From Ianthella basta (taxonomy: Eukaryota; Porifera; Demospongiae; Verongiida; Ianthellidae), in NCBI GenBank assembly GCA_964019415.1, contig OZ025879.1:5474368-5538367 (forward strand): a stretch of 64,000 bases of DNA, read 5' to 3'. A program made the translations under genes and the position numbers. Positions 1 through 23,329 of this stretch are shown here, piece after piece. Positions within the stretch are counted from its first letter, which is position 1; each line of letters begins with the position of its first letter. Below the pieces are notes generated by a model, which made no database searches, had not been told where the DNA came from, and saw only the letters and a list, made by a program, of their open reading frames with translations.

Positions 1-1352
1 GCATTTGCAACCATACCATCAGTACAAATCATCCAAATTTGGTATGTACTGGTAACATGTATTACTGTTAAACAGTATTATTAATTTAATTCTTCCACAA
101 TTATTTCACCCAAGCTGAACCTAATGAAAGCATATATATGATGAATATACATAATAATTCTTATGGGGGAATGCGTACAATATACTTTCTAGTCTGTGCA
201 CATTATAATTATATATCAGATGAATATAACTGTATTTGCAAACATTCACCTACTAATCATGACACCTGCAATCAGTCTATATGAATAACATCTAAGTACC
301 AGATGGGGTTTGCATGCAAGTACTATTATTCTGTGGTGACTCATGATACTACTGCCCTAGTACCTCAAGGATCTGGCGTAAGGATGGCAATGTGAGCCAG
401 ATTACCACATGGATGCCTGTAAAATACAGGTCTCTTCATTTTTCCATTAGCTTCTCTTTGATGTTTAACAAAACAAAAAGGACATAAAGATTGGTGCAGT
501 GCCTCCACCCTGTATAAATAAGGAGGATGGAGCATTTACTCAATGTCCCTTGCTATTTCATGGGAGGAAGACCCACACCTGGTGACATTCAGTGTGCTTC
601 ATCAATCATCCACAGATGTCACCAGGTGCAGTAATTTTCCCACCTGATGGCACGAGACACTGAGTTACTGTTTCATCCACTTTGCTTCTATATTTTTCCT
701 GCCAGTAAAAAAACATATGGGGAAGGCACTGCACCATATTCTTGTACTCGTCATGTTTTCTGAAAAACATTGTTACATTGGTAATGCTTATACTTGTTAC
801 AGTGTGCAAGCCGTACATGCAAAGCCACAACCACAGGACACAGATGAAGGAATTGATACATATTTCTTCGGTTCTTGAGTGGAGGAGTCAGCTAGCACCT
901 ATATGCTCAAACCGACATACAATACATACAACCTTGCAGGCTCTAATTTCATTTTTGCAAATAGTCACCTAGTAATTAAAATGTGCAATGCAGTTACATA
1001 CTGATGTGAAATGCACAAAATCTTGACAAGAGTTTAATTAATTTGATAGTAACAACTGCTTTGCAAAAGTTGCAAAAATAAACTCCCGTGCACAAAAATT
1101 ATAGTTTACACGAAGTCTTTAAACAACAGTGGAAATTTCTACTGTAGGGATGCAATTTTGCATTCTTGGAAGTAAATTAGGTTAGAACTGCTTCGCATAC
1201 AACTGTCCTCCCGTTTACTGTTCCTTACAGGAAGAGTACTACATTAAATTTTAACGGCCTTTCAGCTTACGAGCAACCATCACTATCCTTACACAGAGAG
1301 CAATACTGTGCTAATGAAATCTAGCTGTTGCACTGCTTCTGTTACATATTAG

Positions 1353-10416
<9,064 letters not shown>

Positions 10417-13145
10417 AGTCAAGAATATGGACATAATCATTTCTTTTAGATGGTCGGTAATAATCTAGAACATGTTTCTTAGCTGTAATACCTTGCTATT
10501 AATGAACAACTCTGGAGTGTATACATATACTTTTTCATTTATTAATTCTTGCAACACTATAATTGTCCCATTAATATTGCATTTAATTTGATATTATACA
10601 ATTATGATAGTCGTGATCATGTTACTGGGGCTCACTTCATCCATCTAGCATGGACCCAGATATGGCCAGGTGGACATGTTGTGAAATCCAACCATAGGAA
10701 CCAAGCATGCCACATGTCAGCAAATGCAATGAATGCATGGAACAGTCCATAAAACTCCAGTGGCAAAAGGGATTATATGTTGGTAGATCTGTTGGCAATG
10801 TAACGGATTGCATGTATACAGACATTATATTACTGATTATGTGTAGTGATATAACATAGATATGTGCATAGCACACTGCTATAAGTATGTACACTGCTGT
10901 ACTATTGCATAACACATGTTAGTATAAATTATAAAAATTTTACAATAATGCAGTTGTCGTGCTTCAGTACCAATTTCAATTGCAAAGGACATAATGGTGA
11001 CCACCAGTTTCATGCAGAACTCCTTGGTGTAGTTTACACATGTACCAGGAATAATCAATTTTAAAGTTGTCAGGCCAGGCAGGTGTCAGGCAAAGCAATG
11101 TTGACAGTATAATATGCTATCTCTGAGAGGGTCACTTACAGGGCAAGAAGCTTTTAGTTATGACTTTAACAGTCTGACCTACTAATTAGGTTGGTACATG
11201 GACAGTGTGGGCAGCTCTGTATCTGCATCATCATTCATTGTGATTGTCTACTGTTGTACTTCATGGCTTGTCTTCCTGTGAAAAGATCCGTTTGGCGATG
11301 AATGCTCATTACAGTCATTAGTAGTGCATCAGTATATACTTTATGCAGTACATGTATACCTCTGATTTTAAAATTCTTCCATGCATTGGGTGTACATAAT
11401 TTCTCCATTCTGAATGCCAATGTTTTGGAAACCTCAGAAAGTTATCAGTATAAAGACATTTGCTGCATTACACTGTTATCAAAGAGTGCATTTATACTAA
11501 GTCTTGCAAAGAAAGCACTGTGTACAGATTATGAAGTACAAAGACTGCCTATCTCTTTGTGGTTTTCTCCTTCCTAATGCCATTGGCCGCCTATATACAT
11601 TACTCCTAAAAAGAACAAAAGGCATGAGTGCGAATGTAGCTAGTAGATGGCATTTGCGTGAGGACATTCATCAATGTTAATATCCTCTTCAAGGGATCTC
11701 ATGATGGTGTCAGTTTCTAAAATAACTTATGCAGTAGCAGACTGAGTATGCATGCATTCAGCACCAGCATGCAGTGAAATAATGAAACATCAAGTTTAAC
11801 ATAATATTATACACACTCTATATGTGTCTTTATAAACAATCTTAATGGAGGATCACATTAGCTAATGGTCTAGTCCACCATTATCACTAGTCCTTCTGCC
11901 CCAGATCCATGAAGGAGCGCGAGTGCATGTAGATGTGACCAGTACATGTGACACATACTTAACCACTTGTATCACTGACATGTCAGTTGGCATGTCAACA
12001 TTGACTTTTGGTGTATCACCTTCTCACCACATGTGCATAATGTGTTTTAGAATATCGTCATAATTATCAGTTTTGAATTATAACAGACTGCATCATGGTA
12101 GAGTCAGCTGACCCATATAGTTGGCTAGGCTGAATTATGTTACACATAATTATTTCTAATTCTGATGCCTAGCAAAGTCACAGCTGAAATACCTTATTCT
12201 CCTTTGCAGAATGCAGCATCTTCAGCATTACTAACTATTTAATCCATAGCATGATGCATGCAAATGAATATTACTGTTGATATTAGTACATAATAGAAAC
12301 ACTTTAGAGGAAGATGCATAATACATCGGCCATGGACAAATCCCCTTATACACCTCCGTTAAGCGTGCTATATATCTGCATAAGTACAATGTCATATATA
12401 CCTATCACTGGCCCTCCATACAATATATATCCCACCATGTACGTATATGTATGCATTTCTACTAGTCCAGTGACACTTTTGAGCAAGCATGCATGTGTGT
12501 CTGTGGCAACCATATGAATGACAGTTACAAATACTAGCTGCTTTCACTGTTTACTCAGCTAATTGAGGTACATTACACTGCTTATTGAGCAATTTGACAT
12601 GCATTACACTGTTTAGATGTGTAGTAATGTTGCAAGAATTAGACATTGCCCGCATACATTGCTGCTCTTGGTTGATTGACGACTGTACCAGGACATCACC
12701 TGACTCTGGAGTTGGTAGAATATAATTCATGCCTTACCTACTTCCAGATGTAAATGTAAACAGACATGACAGCAATCATCTCAGAATATGTTGATGAAAA
12801 CCCAAACACTCACCTCTTCACGTCCTTCTTAATCTAGGTAGCGGTCTCCTGCATGGATGTGCTTGCATGGGTGTGGTTTGCATGCTCGTTGTGAATAAAG
12901 GATACTTTTGTATAATTATATCATTGCTTCAGGTATTGGTATACAGGTATATGTGGGCTATAAAATTATTAGCAATAGTCTATAGCCCACGCCCTCGAGT
13001 AGGTCTAGCAAGCCAGCCACGTCACGACGCATATTAAATCGTTCGCATATCTGACTTACAGCGCCTTACCTCTAAGTCTGCCCAGCACTGTAGCGCTGTG
13101 TTCCCGTTCGTAACAGCGAGCCCGTCTACTGTTGTGATTCGCACC
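10417..13145. other. Spacer between receptor copies A and B
   Basis: No convincing gene. Short ORFs here have no family features. Pieces of this spacer recur in order after copy B (24177-26573) and again at 57990-62365, for example the block around 11840-11960 (CTTAATGGAGGA... and ATCCATGAAG...) at 25215 and 59435. So the spacer is part of the tandem unit. Near its end a perfect 10-bp hairpin (GTGGGCTATA 12953-12962, TATAGCCCAC 12981-12990) sits about 160 bp upstream of the B start codon. Confidence 0.8.
13032..13038 (+). promoter_or_regulatory. Possible TATA-like core promoter of gene B
   Basis: TATTAAA about 110 bp upstream of the ATG. The surrounding 5' flank (motifs like TACAGCGCCTTACCTCT and GCCCGTCTACTG) is conserved upstream of copies C and D, where D has a true TATAAAA. 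Position and conservation suggest a shared core promoter and 5' UTR; no transcript evidence is available. Confidence 0.4.
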
Positions 13146-13363
13146 ATGCAGATGACGCTCCGGGAGGTCTGCGCTTGCTTCTTTCTCCTCGTCTCATTAA
13201 GAGGTAAGACTATTGGGACTGCAAGCAGCGGAGAATACGCTAGCTTAGCGGTATGTGAAACCTAAGAGAGGTATAGTCTGTCTCTCTTCTCTACAAACCG
13301 TCTTAACCGCCTGTCCTCTTTCTTTTCACAATCAAGGTGCGGTCAAGGCGCAAAGCTTACAAG
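13146..13363 (+). CDS. Gene B: signal peptide exon and 27-nt microexon
   Basis: Exon 13146-13203 encodes MQMTLREVCACFFLLVSLR, a typical signal peptide, ending in phase 1. Exon 13337-13363 is a 27-nt microexon (phase 1 to 1) encoding GAVKAQSLQ. The same pair with the same lengths (58 and 27 nt) occurs in C and D, which supports both the start codon and the microexon. Confidence 0.85.
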
Positions 13364-16300
13364 GTTAGATCTGTGCACTCAGTGTCACCTCGAGCTACAT
13401 CCGCACAATCAGCATAATAATGCTACAACAAGAAGATCAACTTCCAAAAATATCCATTCCCATAAGAAGCGTGTATTCTGATTAGATCGAGTGTTAACAG
13501 TCAACTGCCTTGTATAGAAATTTATAGCCGCGTGTAGCTGTCACCATTCTGGATGATTCTTCCTCCAGAACAGTCATCTATACCAGTACCTGGCTCACCC
13601 AATCCGTGCACCAGAATGTGGGAATGGTGGGCATAACTATCTTAAGGAACATTGTGATTCGTGCATCTTTGTGTATATAGGTCATTGTACTGCTTACTGA
13701 GCTATCATTGGCTGTGACATGTTTTATTCATAAGGCTATGGAGAGTGCAAGTCCAGGCAAAATAATTATTCACGTGATTGAGGAATATAGGAATAACTGT
13801 ACTCTGCATACACACAAAGTCCAAGACTACATATCATCCATGAATGAAAATCTAATTCAAGATTATATACCTACATTTTATATATATAGCCATCCACACC
13901 TCAATGAATCAGATGTCACAGAAGAGTTGTGGTATGCTAATTAATTAGAGCTTCTTCCTCTTCTACAGTTGTCATTGATGCCTACCCAAACACCACTACT
14001 GTGGAGCAAGGCACCACCTTGGCTTTGGTGTGCAGAGTTGTAGGAGTGCCATCCACCACTGTGCTGAGCTATCAGTGGACCTGTCCTGGGGGCTATTGTG
14101 ATGCAGGAGGAGTTGATCCTGAGTGGGCAGCCAGGATCCAACAGATCAACGTCCTGGTGGTGAATGCACACAATGATAGTGACCGTGGTGATTACAACTG
14201 TACTGTTAAGAATGGCACAAAGCAATTGGGCACAGCTACTTACACACTAACAGCTGTTACAAGTAAGTTGACAAGACAAAAACTCTACAATGTGCAGCCA
14301 GTATACACAAATCTGCAAACATTGCAATCACTTCCTGCACTTCCTGTTCACATTCATGCACTCAGAGATAATGAATCTTACCAAATAAATTTGGTATCGT
14401 CTTAAAGGTATAATCGTATTACATGATTGGCATACATAAGGCAGACTACATATAAGCTCGGCTTGTCATTTTCCATCATTCAATGTCTGAATCTGTATGC
14501 CATGTTCACTGTGGTACACGTATAACTATATGCACCACTCAGTCACACCAGTATGCAGTATGAACATACTATTACGAACTTAGTTTTAAGAGGTAAGGAT
14601 AGTAACTAGGTCAAAGAGAAATTCATAAATAGTTTTGCTCTTTGCCTGAACAATATTACCCACTGCACTTCACAAATATCAAGAAATTATGTGTATACAT
14701 ACGTATTACAGTCATTACCTTATTATAATCATTTACTTGCTGCATTGTGCAATCCAAGGGCACCCATGTGTGCTTATCTTGACCACACTGGTGGTAATAT
14801 TTCCATCAGTATATAGCTGGCACAAATTAATACTGCATGAAGTCCTCATCCTCTGTTACAGCCATAAAGAAAGAGATAGAATTGCCTTTGCATTGTCTGA
14901 AGTGTATATGTAAGTATTTATAGCAGAAATGAATACTATGCTTTTCTGAGCTACCCCACCACTGATATTGAATTCCCTACTGAACTGTATATTGGTAATG
15001 TTGCTGCTCTTATAGATGGTGTGGCCTTCTTGAATGAGGCTGGTGGATTAAAAGTGTTCTTCCCCAGGAACAGCTTTGTCACCAACACCACACTCACACG
15101 TACTAACAGACCAAGATATGAGACTCAACAAGAGCCACATGGCAATGATCACATTGTCTGCTATGGTGGTAGCACACAGGCTAATGTAACATGGCATAAC
15201 AGCAATGGTAATGAGCTACAGAACTGTAGCGAAAATTGTCGTGACTGTGGTCATCTCTGTCAAGGCAATGGTGGTGTAGGTGTAGACCCTCCACTCAATG
15301 GACACACTGATATCCACATGTACACTAACTCAACTGCATATGTGAACCAAGACCTGGAATGTCGAGTGTCTGGTGGCCCATCAGCATTCATTGGAGTGTA
15401 TCTCAAGAAGGGAGGTGAGTTTGTAATGTCACATTTGCAACCTTACAATCAGTACAACAAATCACCAAATTTGGAATTTACCCCTGTACTGCATGGTCGC
15501 ATATTATCAATTGTTAAACAGTATAACATCTTCCAAAAGTAAAAGGGAGGTAACGTTTCACCCAATCAGTACCTAGCTAAATGGTGATTAATTCTAATTA
15601 GCAACGAAATTATAAGGTGAATATAATTTTTGGGGCACGCATACCCTACATATTGCATTTTATATCAGATGAATAATTTCTTGACAGGTCACATTTCTAC
15701 GTTTGCTACATCTTATGCCTTGGCATATTCTATCTGCAGTTGATTACTGTAATCTGCTTAAATTTATGTGCACCCATTGTGGTCATGACCTTTGCAATGA
15801 ATGTCGGTAGCTATTTGCAAATACTCAGCTATTGTCCTGCGTGCAATCAGTAGATATGAATAACGTTGAAGCACTAGATCGATGTGATTTGTATGCATGT
15901 ACTATTATTCTGTGGTGATTTATGCTACTGCCTTAGGACCTTAACAATGGAAATGGGAGCCAGATTGCCACATGGATGCCTGTAAAAGTATAGGTCTCTT
16001 CATTATCCCATTTGTTTACTTTAGATATTATTTTTACTGAAACAAACGAAACATAGGGATGGTGAGGGGATGGAGTGTCTCCACCCTGTATGTAATAGCA
16101 CACTTGTAGGGAATTAATTTACCAATATACATCCCATCCAAATATCTGATATACTGTTACCAAGGAAAGCATGTCCTATAATTAGGAGTTGTAGGCCTGA
16201 TGAAACATGGTATCCTTGGTAATGGCGTATAGTTCGTAACATATATATATTAAATAAGAAGGATGAAACAATTACTCAATGTCTCATGCCATTTGGGGGG

Positions 16301-19300
16301 AGAAAGACCAACTCTTGGCGACATTCACTATCCACAGATGTCACCAGGTGTAGTAATTGTTCCCACCTGATGGTGCACAATACTGAGTGACTGTTTTATC
16401 CTCTTTGCTTCTGTAATTTTCGTGCCAGTAAAAAATCAAGGGGTGGTGACACTGCACCATATTATTGCATTTCCTCATGTTTTCTGGAACTGTTACACTG
16501 CTATATTGATAATGTTTGTACAAACATGTTACAATGTGCAAACTGTGCATGCTAAGCCACAACCACAGGGCATAGATGAAAGTATTCTTCCTTTTTTCTG
16601 GAGTGGAGGAGTCACCTAGCACGTATAGGCTATAAGCTCATGCCAATGTGCAATGCATACATGCCTTGCAGGCTCTAATCTTTGTAGTACAAAGTTCGTG
16701 AATGGCAATTTTGAAGGTAATTTACATTTTTAATTTTTGAAAATAGTCACTTGGCTATTAATATGGGCAATGCATTTACATACAATGTGTAAAGCACAAA
16801 ATTCTGACAAGATTATAATTTGAGAAGAACAACTGCTTTGTAAAAATTGCAAAAATGAACTCCTATATGAAAATGTAAGCTTACAGCAGAGGAGATTTCT
16901 ACAGGTGGGTGCACTTTTGTTAAACTTTCTTCGCACAGAACCAATCTTCTCCAGTTTTTGTTCCTTACGGGGACAGTACTACATTTCATTTACATTTTGG
17001 ACACAAACAGCCATCACTTTCCTTATATAGAGAGCACTACCATGCTAATGCATTCTAGTTGTTTCACTGCTTCTATTACATATTAGAGAACAATACCTTG
17101 CAGCCACCCTCATCCATTACACAAAGAGCCACCTCACCTACAGCAGTGAATGTCTCCTGGTCCCAAGTGTCAGGTGCTACAGGATACTATGTGAGCTATC
17201 AGAGACAGGACCTTGGAACTCCCCCAGTGGTGACTCCACAGTTTGAGAGGATTGTGGGAGGGGACAACACTAGTGTCACACTGAGCGGTCTGGAACCAGG
17301 AACAACCTACAGGATCAGAGTGTGGTCTACAGATGGGACATCAGTCAGTAGTGAGGCAGGAGAGATGATAGTACCAGCTATGAACAGAGGTGAGAGGTGC
17401 AATGAGAGGAGATATGCTACTTACTGATCATCCTTATCTATAGCTAGACACTTGTTTCTAAATTGTTAGTTTGATTGTGTATGTACACCTTAAGCACTTA
17501 ATCTCCCAGTTCCATTTTTCTGCATCCCTAGTTGTGTTGACTCATGCCTAGGCCTACAACTACATTCCTATTGTTGTTCTAACTGGCCTTCCTTCCCAAT
17601 GTATCCTCTCAATTGTGCAGTGCCACCCTCTTCTACTGCAATGTCAGTGTCGCCCTCTCCTACTTCAATGTCACAGACAGGATCAAATAGCACAATTCCA
17701 TTTATTACCATTGCTACAATTATCCCACTCCTTGCAATTGTTGGCATTGTCATTGTAATCATTGTTGGAATTCTATTCTGGAAAAGGTATATAACTGTCA
17801 TTGTGGGGCATGCTGTATGCACAGTTTACAGACAGTTATACTGAACAAGCAGTTACTAGAGTGAACATTCCATCATATTTTAAGTTTCCCGTTTGAACTC
17901 TTGTATCTTCTTGCTCTTTATGCTCAGAAAGAAGAATGCATGTAAGGAACAGGCCAGTGTTAACACATGCCATTACAAGGATTTACTGGAGCAAGACAAC
18001 ACAACAAGGCAGTTTGAGCATCCTTCAGACCAAACCAGCAAGGCTAAGCCTGCTACTGAAAGTGACTATTCATATGCAGCAGTCCAAGGTATAAGTGAGC
18101 AGCTTGAACAGGTTGATGCAAATGAAGCCACGTATGCAGAAATCAAAGAGAATGAGCCCCAACCTTACGAGCTTGCAGCAGATTCCAATGAGGCACTCCC
18201 TAAGCCAACAGATGCAGATGATGATCATATGTATGCTGCAGTCACAAAGAAGGGAGAGATGTCAAACACAACCTCAGAAGAGATGTCCAAAGATGCACAA
18301 GCTGCCCAGATCAGTGTTCCATCTGCAAACACAGTACCATATAATTGTGAGATCTGTTTGTAGAATCATACATTAACTGTATGCAAATTAATATAATTAG
18401 CATAGTTCTTGTGCAGTGATCATTTGTGCATTAATTAGGTTATTTACTGTAATGTAGATGTGGATTTACACAGTCACAGCAGCTATAGTGGTAAAATTTT
18501 TCCATAATTATAAAATATACAATTATTCCCTTTTTACTTGCCTTGGAACAACATTTAGCTGCAGGCAGGGGAAGCAAGACAGGCAAGTCTGCAATGAATG
18601 ACTGTGGTGCATTTGATGGCTTCCTGAAGCAAGTGGAGAGCATGCACACACAGGGCAAGGCCAGCTTTGAAGATGAGTTCAATGTAAGTCATATGGGGTG
18701 TGGAATATTTCTTATTTTTCTTGTAGGCACTTTACTTGACAAATGTTGGTTCTGCTCCACACACATATAATACACACACACGCACACACACACACACACA
18801 TGAAGTCCGTTGACAAGAGAACCGCCTCATCCACTGCGGTAGCAGAGCTCAACAATGAAATGAACAGGTACAAGAACATCTTTCCTTGTGAGTGATATAT
18901 AGTTGTTAGTTGAGATAATGCATTATTCCATATTCCTCTTCTAATAATCTACATTATCTGGTCCAAGATAATTACTGTATGGTAGTCATAAGATGCCATG
19001 CATGCCAATTCCAGCAATTATTACTGATTTTCTTAAAGAATGTAACCATGGTATCTCTTATTGCTATTAATTAAGTGTACAATAAAATTGTGTAATGACT
19101 TATTTTGCTCAACAGTACTGAGTCTATACATGTTGACAAACATGAGCAGTGTCTTGGGTTGGTTGATCTATCTGTGGGTAGATGGCAAGTATTGTCATGT
19201 ACCACAATATGCAATTTTACAGATGACTCCTCTCGTGTTGTCCTGTCAGTGCCAAACACAAGTGGAACAGACTACATCAATGCCTCATTTGTGAATGTGA

Positions 19301-22300
19301 GCAATGCAGAAACAGCATATATAACATAATTATACATATAATGCATGTATGCCATTACTATTTCATGCTTACATGCATGGTAGACATCAACAGTAACTGA
19401 TTATGTATTCATCGATCTATCATAGGGCTACAAGAAGAATGATTCATACATTGCTAGTCAAGGTATGCAAAAATGATGCATCTTACTATAATGCACAGGA
19501 TCTCAGTGTGTGTGTTTGTTTTGTCATAAAATTGGCGCATTGCAGGGATTCAGCTCAAGACGTTCCATGCTAGTTTAGGGACTGGGCGGACATGTTCTTA
19601 GAGGGGTGGCATTCACCTAGCTGCCTTGCGGTCGAAGAGCACGCTTACTTTTTTCTGCGGGCCAAGACGCCTTTTTTGGCTACTCTTGCGGGATTCCGTC
19701 AAGGCTTTTAAGGTTTTTAAGGACAAATCCATGAAATTCTTGAGAGGATTATGACACATCCAGTTAAAATTAATCAATTGACATGTGCTGCCCCTCCAGC
19801 AATTTATACCCACAGAAAACATGCATGCCTGTACTGTATCCAACCAGATGTGCTAAAAGCAGTATGTTCTATCCTATATTTTTGCAGAGCTTGCACGAGA
19901 TTTATAGGCAATGGCAATTATTACCAAATCACATCACACAGTAAATTGTAAAAGACTGCATCTACTTAAGGCCTTAGAGATATGCTTAATTCATTTAATA
20001 CTGCCAGAACAGGGTTACATCCTCACCGGCTGAACTGGGGGCTAGAACTCATTGTCAGAATTATCTATGGTAAAACATGCAACATAGCCTTCATTAAGCA
20101 CAGTTCATTGACAGATATTGTGCAATGAAATGAATTAAATGGCATTGGTTGTGCATATAGCTCCTGTTCCTGGGACTGTGGATGACTTTTGGCAGATGAT
20201 ATTGGACCAGAGAATAAACATTGTGGTCATGCTAACCACAACTATGGAAGGAGGCAAGGTGTGTGCACACACATGCCATGCACGCTATATGTAGTTGGAC
20301 TCAGAGTGGCAACCTTCAAACACTACAGAGAAAGAGTGAGGACTACTACTCAGAGTCTCCTGGTGACACCTTCAGCAGTGGCAGGTTTCAGATAAGGACC
20401 CTCTCCCTCAAGTACCATGTGGACTATGAAGTAAGAGTGTTGGAAGCTGTGCAGGTGAGGAAATGTTGTTCTGGATCAGGTCTATACGTAGTCTTGCCGA
20501 TGATCTGAATTCTACTGACAAAATTTGTATGTCCTCATTATAATATGCAGATAAGAGATCCATCAAAGACTCATACTTTGGATCACTACCTTTTCACTGG
20601 CTGGCCAGACTATGGTGTCCCAAAGTATCCCACCTCCCTGATCCGCATGTTGTATCATGTCAGGGATGCCAGGGTCTCTGATGTGCCCTTATTGGTGCAC
20701 TGCAGGTGAGTTGTTTCCTTATCAATCTTCAAACCATCCTCCCTCTAGCTCTATACACATGCACATAATTCTCAATTCTTGTGCAGTGCTGGTGTGGGAC
20801 GAACTGGGACCTTCATTGCTCTGGATATCACTCTGGACCAAATGAAGGCTGAAAACACTGTGAACATCAAAGGAACCATGGAGAAGATGAGAGAGAGGAG
20901 AATGAAGATGATTCAGACTGCGGTATGTGTTGCATAGTCTCAATTTTAGAGATGTGCATGGTACGTAGCTTTGCAGAGGTATAATTATATTTATGGAGTA
21001 ATTCAGATGATATAATATTATGTAAACATACGTCATTAAGACTCCTACTGTGAAAGGAAGTTTGTATTCAAAGAGCATACATGCATGTGACAGGTGTATT
21101 TTATAGATTTATTAGAAATCTCCAAATTCACATACCAACTGCATAAGCCTCCTTATTTGTGCATTAATTTTACTATTAAGTATCCCAGGCCTATAACTAT
21201 ACATTCCTGCTTCCTCAGGAACAGTATATTTTTGTGTATGATGCTGTACGTGAGCTCCTGTTGCTAGGAGACACTTCAATCAAGGCAAATGACCTGAAGA
21301 GTGTCATTTCCCAACTCAAGAGCAAAAGTGATGGAAAGCACAGCTATCAGGAGCAGTTTGATGTGAGTGGCTCACTACTTCAGCTATTTACATAGGTGCA
21401 GTATAATATATTATGTGCAGTACTGAGCTTTATTAGAAAATGAAGAATTCCATCAAATTTGGTAAACTAATTAGCTATGCATGATAAATTTTATAGCCAG
21501 CTGCTTCCGCTAAGTGCACATATTCTGTTAAGCTTGTATGTATGCAATATGGTACTTAGTTTCCATATCTTTTTAGTCCACTCTGTTACGAGCAATCTCT
21601 TTCTTAGCTGCAATGTATACATAGCTGGTATATACCTAGTATTAACTGGGCCGCATTCTGTATTGTATTATAGCACAAAGAAATTTTTCACATGCATTCT
21701 TCAGTGCACACATGTTATGAAACTTGTGTGTAATGGGATTTGCATTTCCCCTCACAGCAAGCGGCTATGTCCATTCACTATTTATGTACGTATATGTAAT
21801 CGTATAACGAAATGGAGATGCATTAATAATTATACTACTGCATTATTAGATGGAGTAGAATGCTTATCACATATTGTACACTTTACGTTATGCTCTGTCC
21901 AAATGTAACATATAAATATGAATATGTATGCTTTGTACTTATTACTGTAACTGTGACAATTTGCATTATCCTGTAATAATATGAAAATTAACTTGTAGGA
22001 ATCTACATAATGATTATTTCTACTTGGCTCAGTCTCATGTACAAATGATCAGTCAATCACTATACCCATTCTGCAGTCCCTGAACACAATTACCCAGGAG
22101 AGTGCTAATGATGAGAGGGTTGAAGAAGATCCTGAGACAATACGCTACCCTGATAGAGCTCCTTGTAAGGATGGTCATTTTTTTTTACGTTGCTAATGGG
22201 CTGTGTTATTCTTGTTTGCACTATTTATGTTTATACTGTTCAATGGTTGCTGCATTCTCAATCTGCAGTTCAGAACAAACACATGTTTGTGTACAATCCA

Positions 22301-22702
22301 GACTCTGGTAGATCAATTGTCATCAATGCTTCACTTGTTGATGTGAGTCCAATACTTATACTGTATCACCCAGTGATCAATGATTGTAAAATTGATAAGA
22401 AGTTGCTCTTTGATACTTATACTTATAAATCACTTTCTGTAATATACTTGCATGACCCCTGTATGTCCACAGGGCTACCATGCACCACGTGCCTTCATAG
22501 CTGCCCAGTCACCAATGCAGGCATCACTGAGTGACTTTTGGACTCTCATTGCTGAGAAGAAGGTGCAGACTGTTCTTCTCCTCTGTCAGTTGGTGGAGAA
22601 ATCGCAGGTTAGAAACATGCATAACCAGCAAGAGCTTCTCCATTACCCTTGCCTAGCTGTATTTGTATTATTGAGAGTGCATGCTCTCTCTGTGTGTGTA
22701 CA

Positions 22703-22767
<65 letters not shown>

Positions 22768-23257
22768 ATGCGTGTGCGTGTGTTCGTGTGTGTGTGTGTG
22801 TGGTATGTGCTCACTTGTGTGTATATGTGATTGTGTATCTGTGCAGTTGTGCATACATGATTACACTGCCATGCAGTAATAGACATCATGAAAGCTGTGA
22901 GCAGTTTCACCCTTGATCTGACTCTCTCCAGGATACCTGCTACCAGTTCTGGCCAGCTGCAGAGGGTGGTACACTGAATGTGGGTCAGAGGAATGTGAAA
23001 TTGTTGAAGAAGAAAGTGAAAAGTGACTTTGATAGTTACAAGATGGCCATCCAGAAGGCAAACTCAGTAAGTTTGGACAGGTTGTTAGAAACATTATATA
23101 TTACCTGTCATTGGGCAGTCAAGAAAAGTGTGCTTGAATTGATGTGTTCTGCATTATGTCTAACTATTACATGCACAGCAGATTATGTAGATAGCGACTA
23201 TCTCTCAAGTGCAAGCATACATGTACATCAAAACGTGCCTAAAAATTCCAACCTCCT

Positions 23258-23329
<72 letters not shown>

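Noticed and set aside
606-972. Overlapping small ORFs on both strands in the first kilobase
   Set aside because: The same region in copy B is intron with the frames broken, and there are no domain features.
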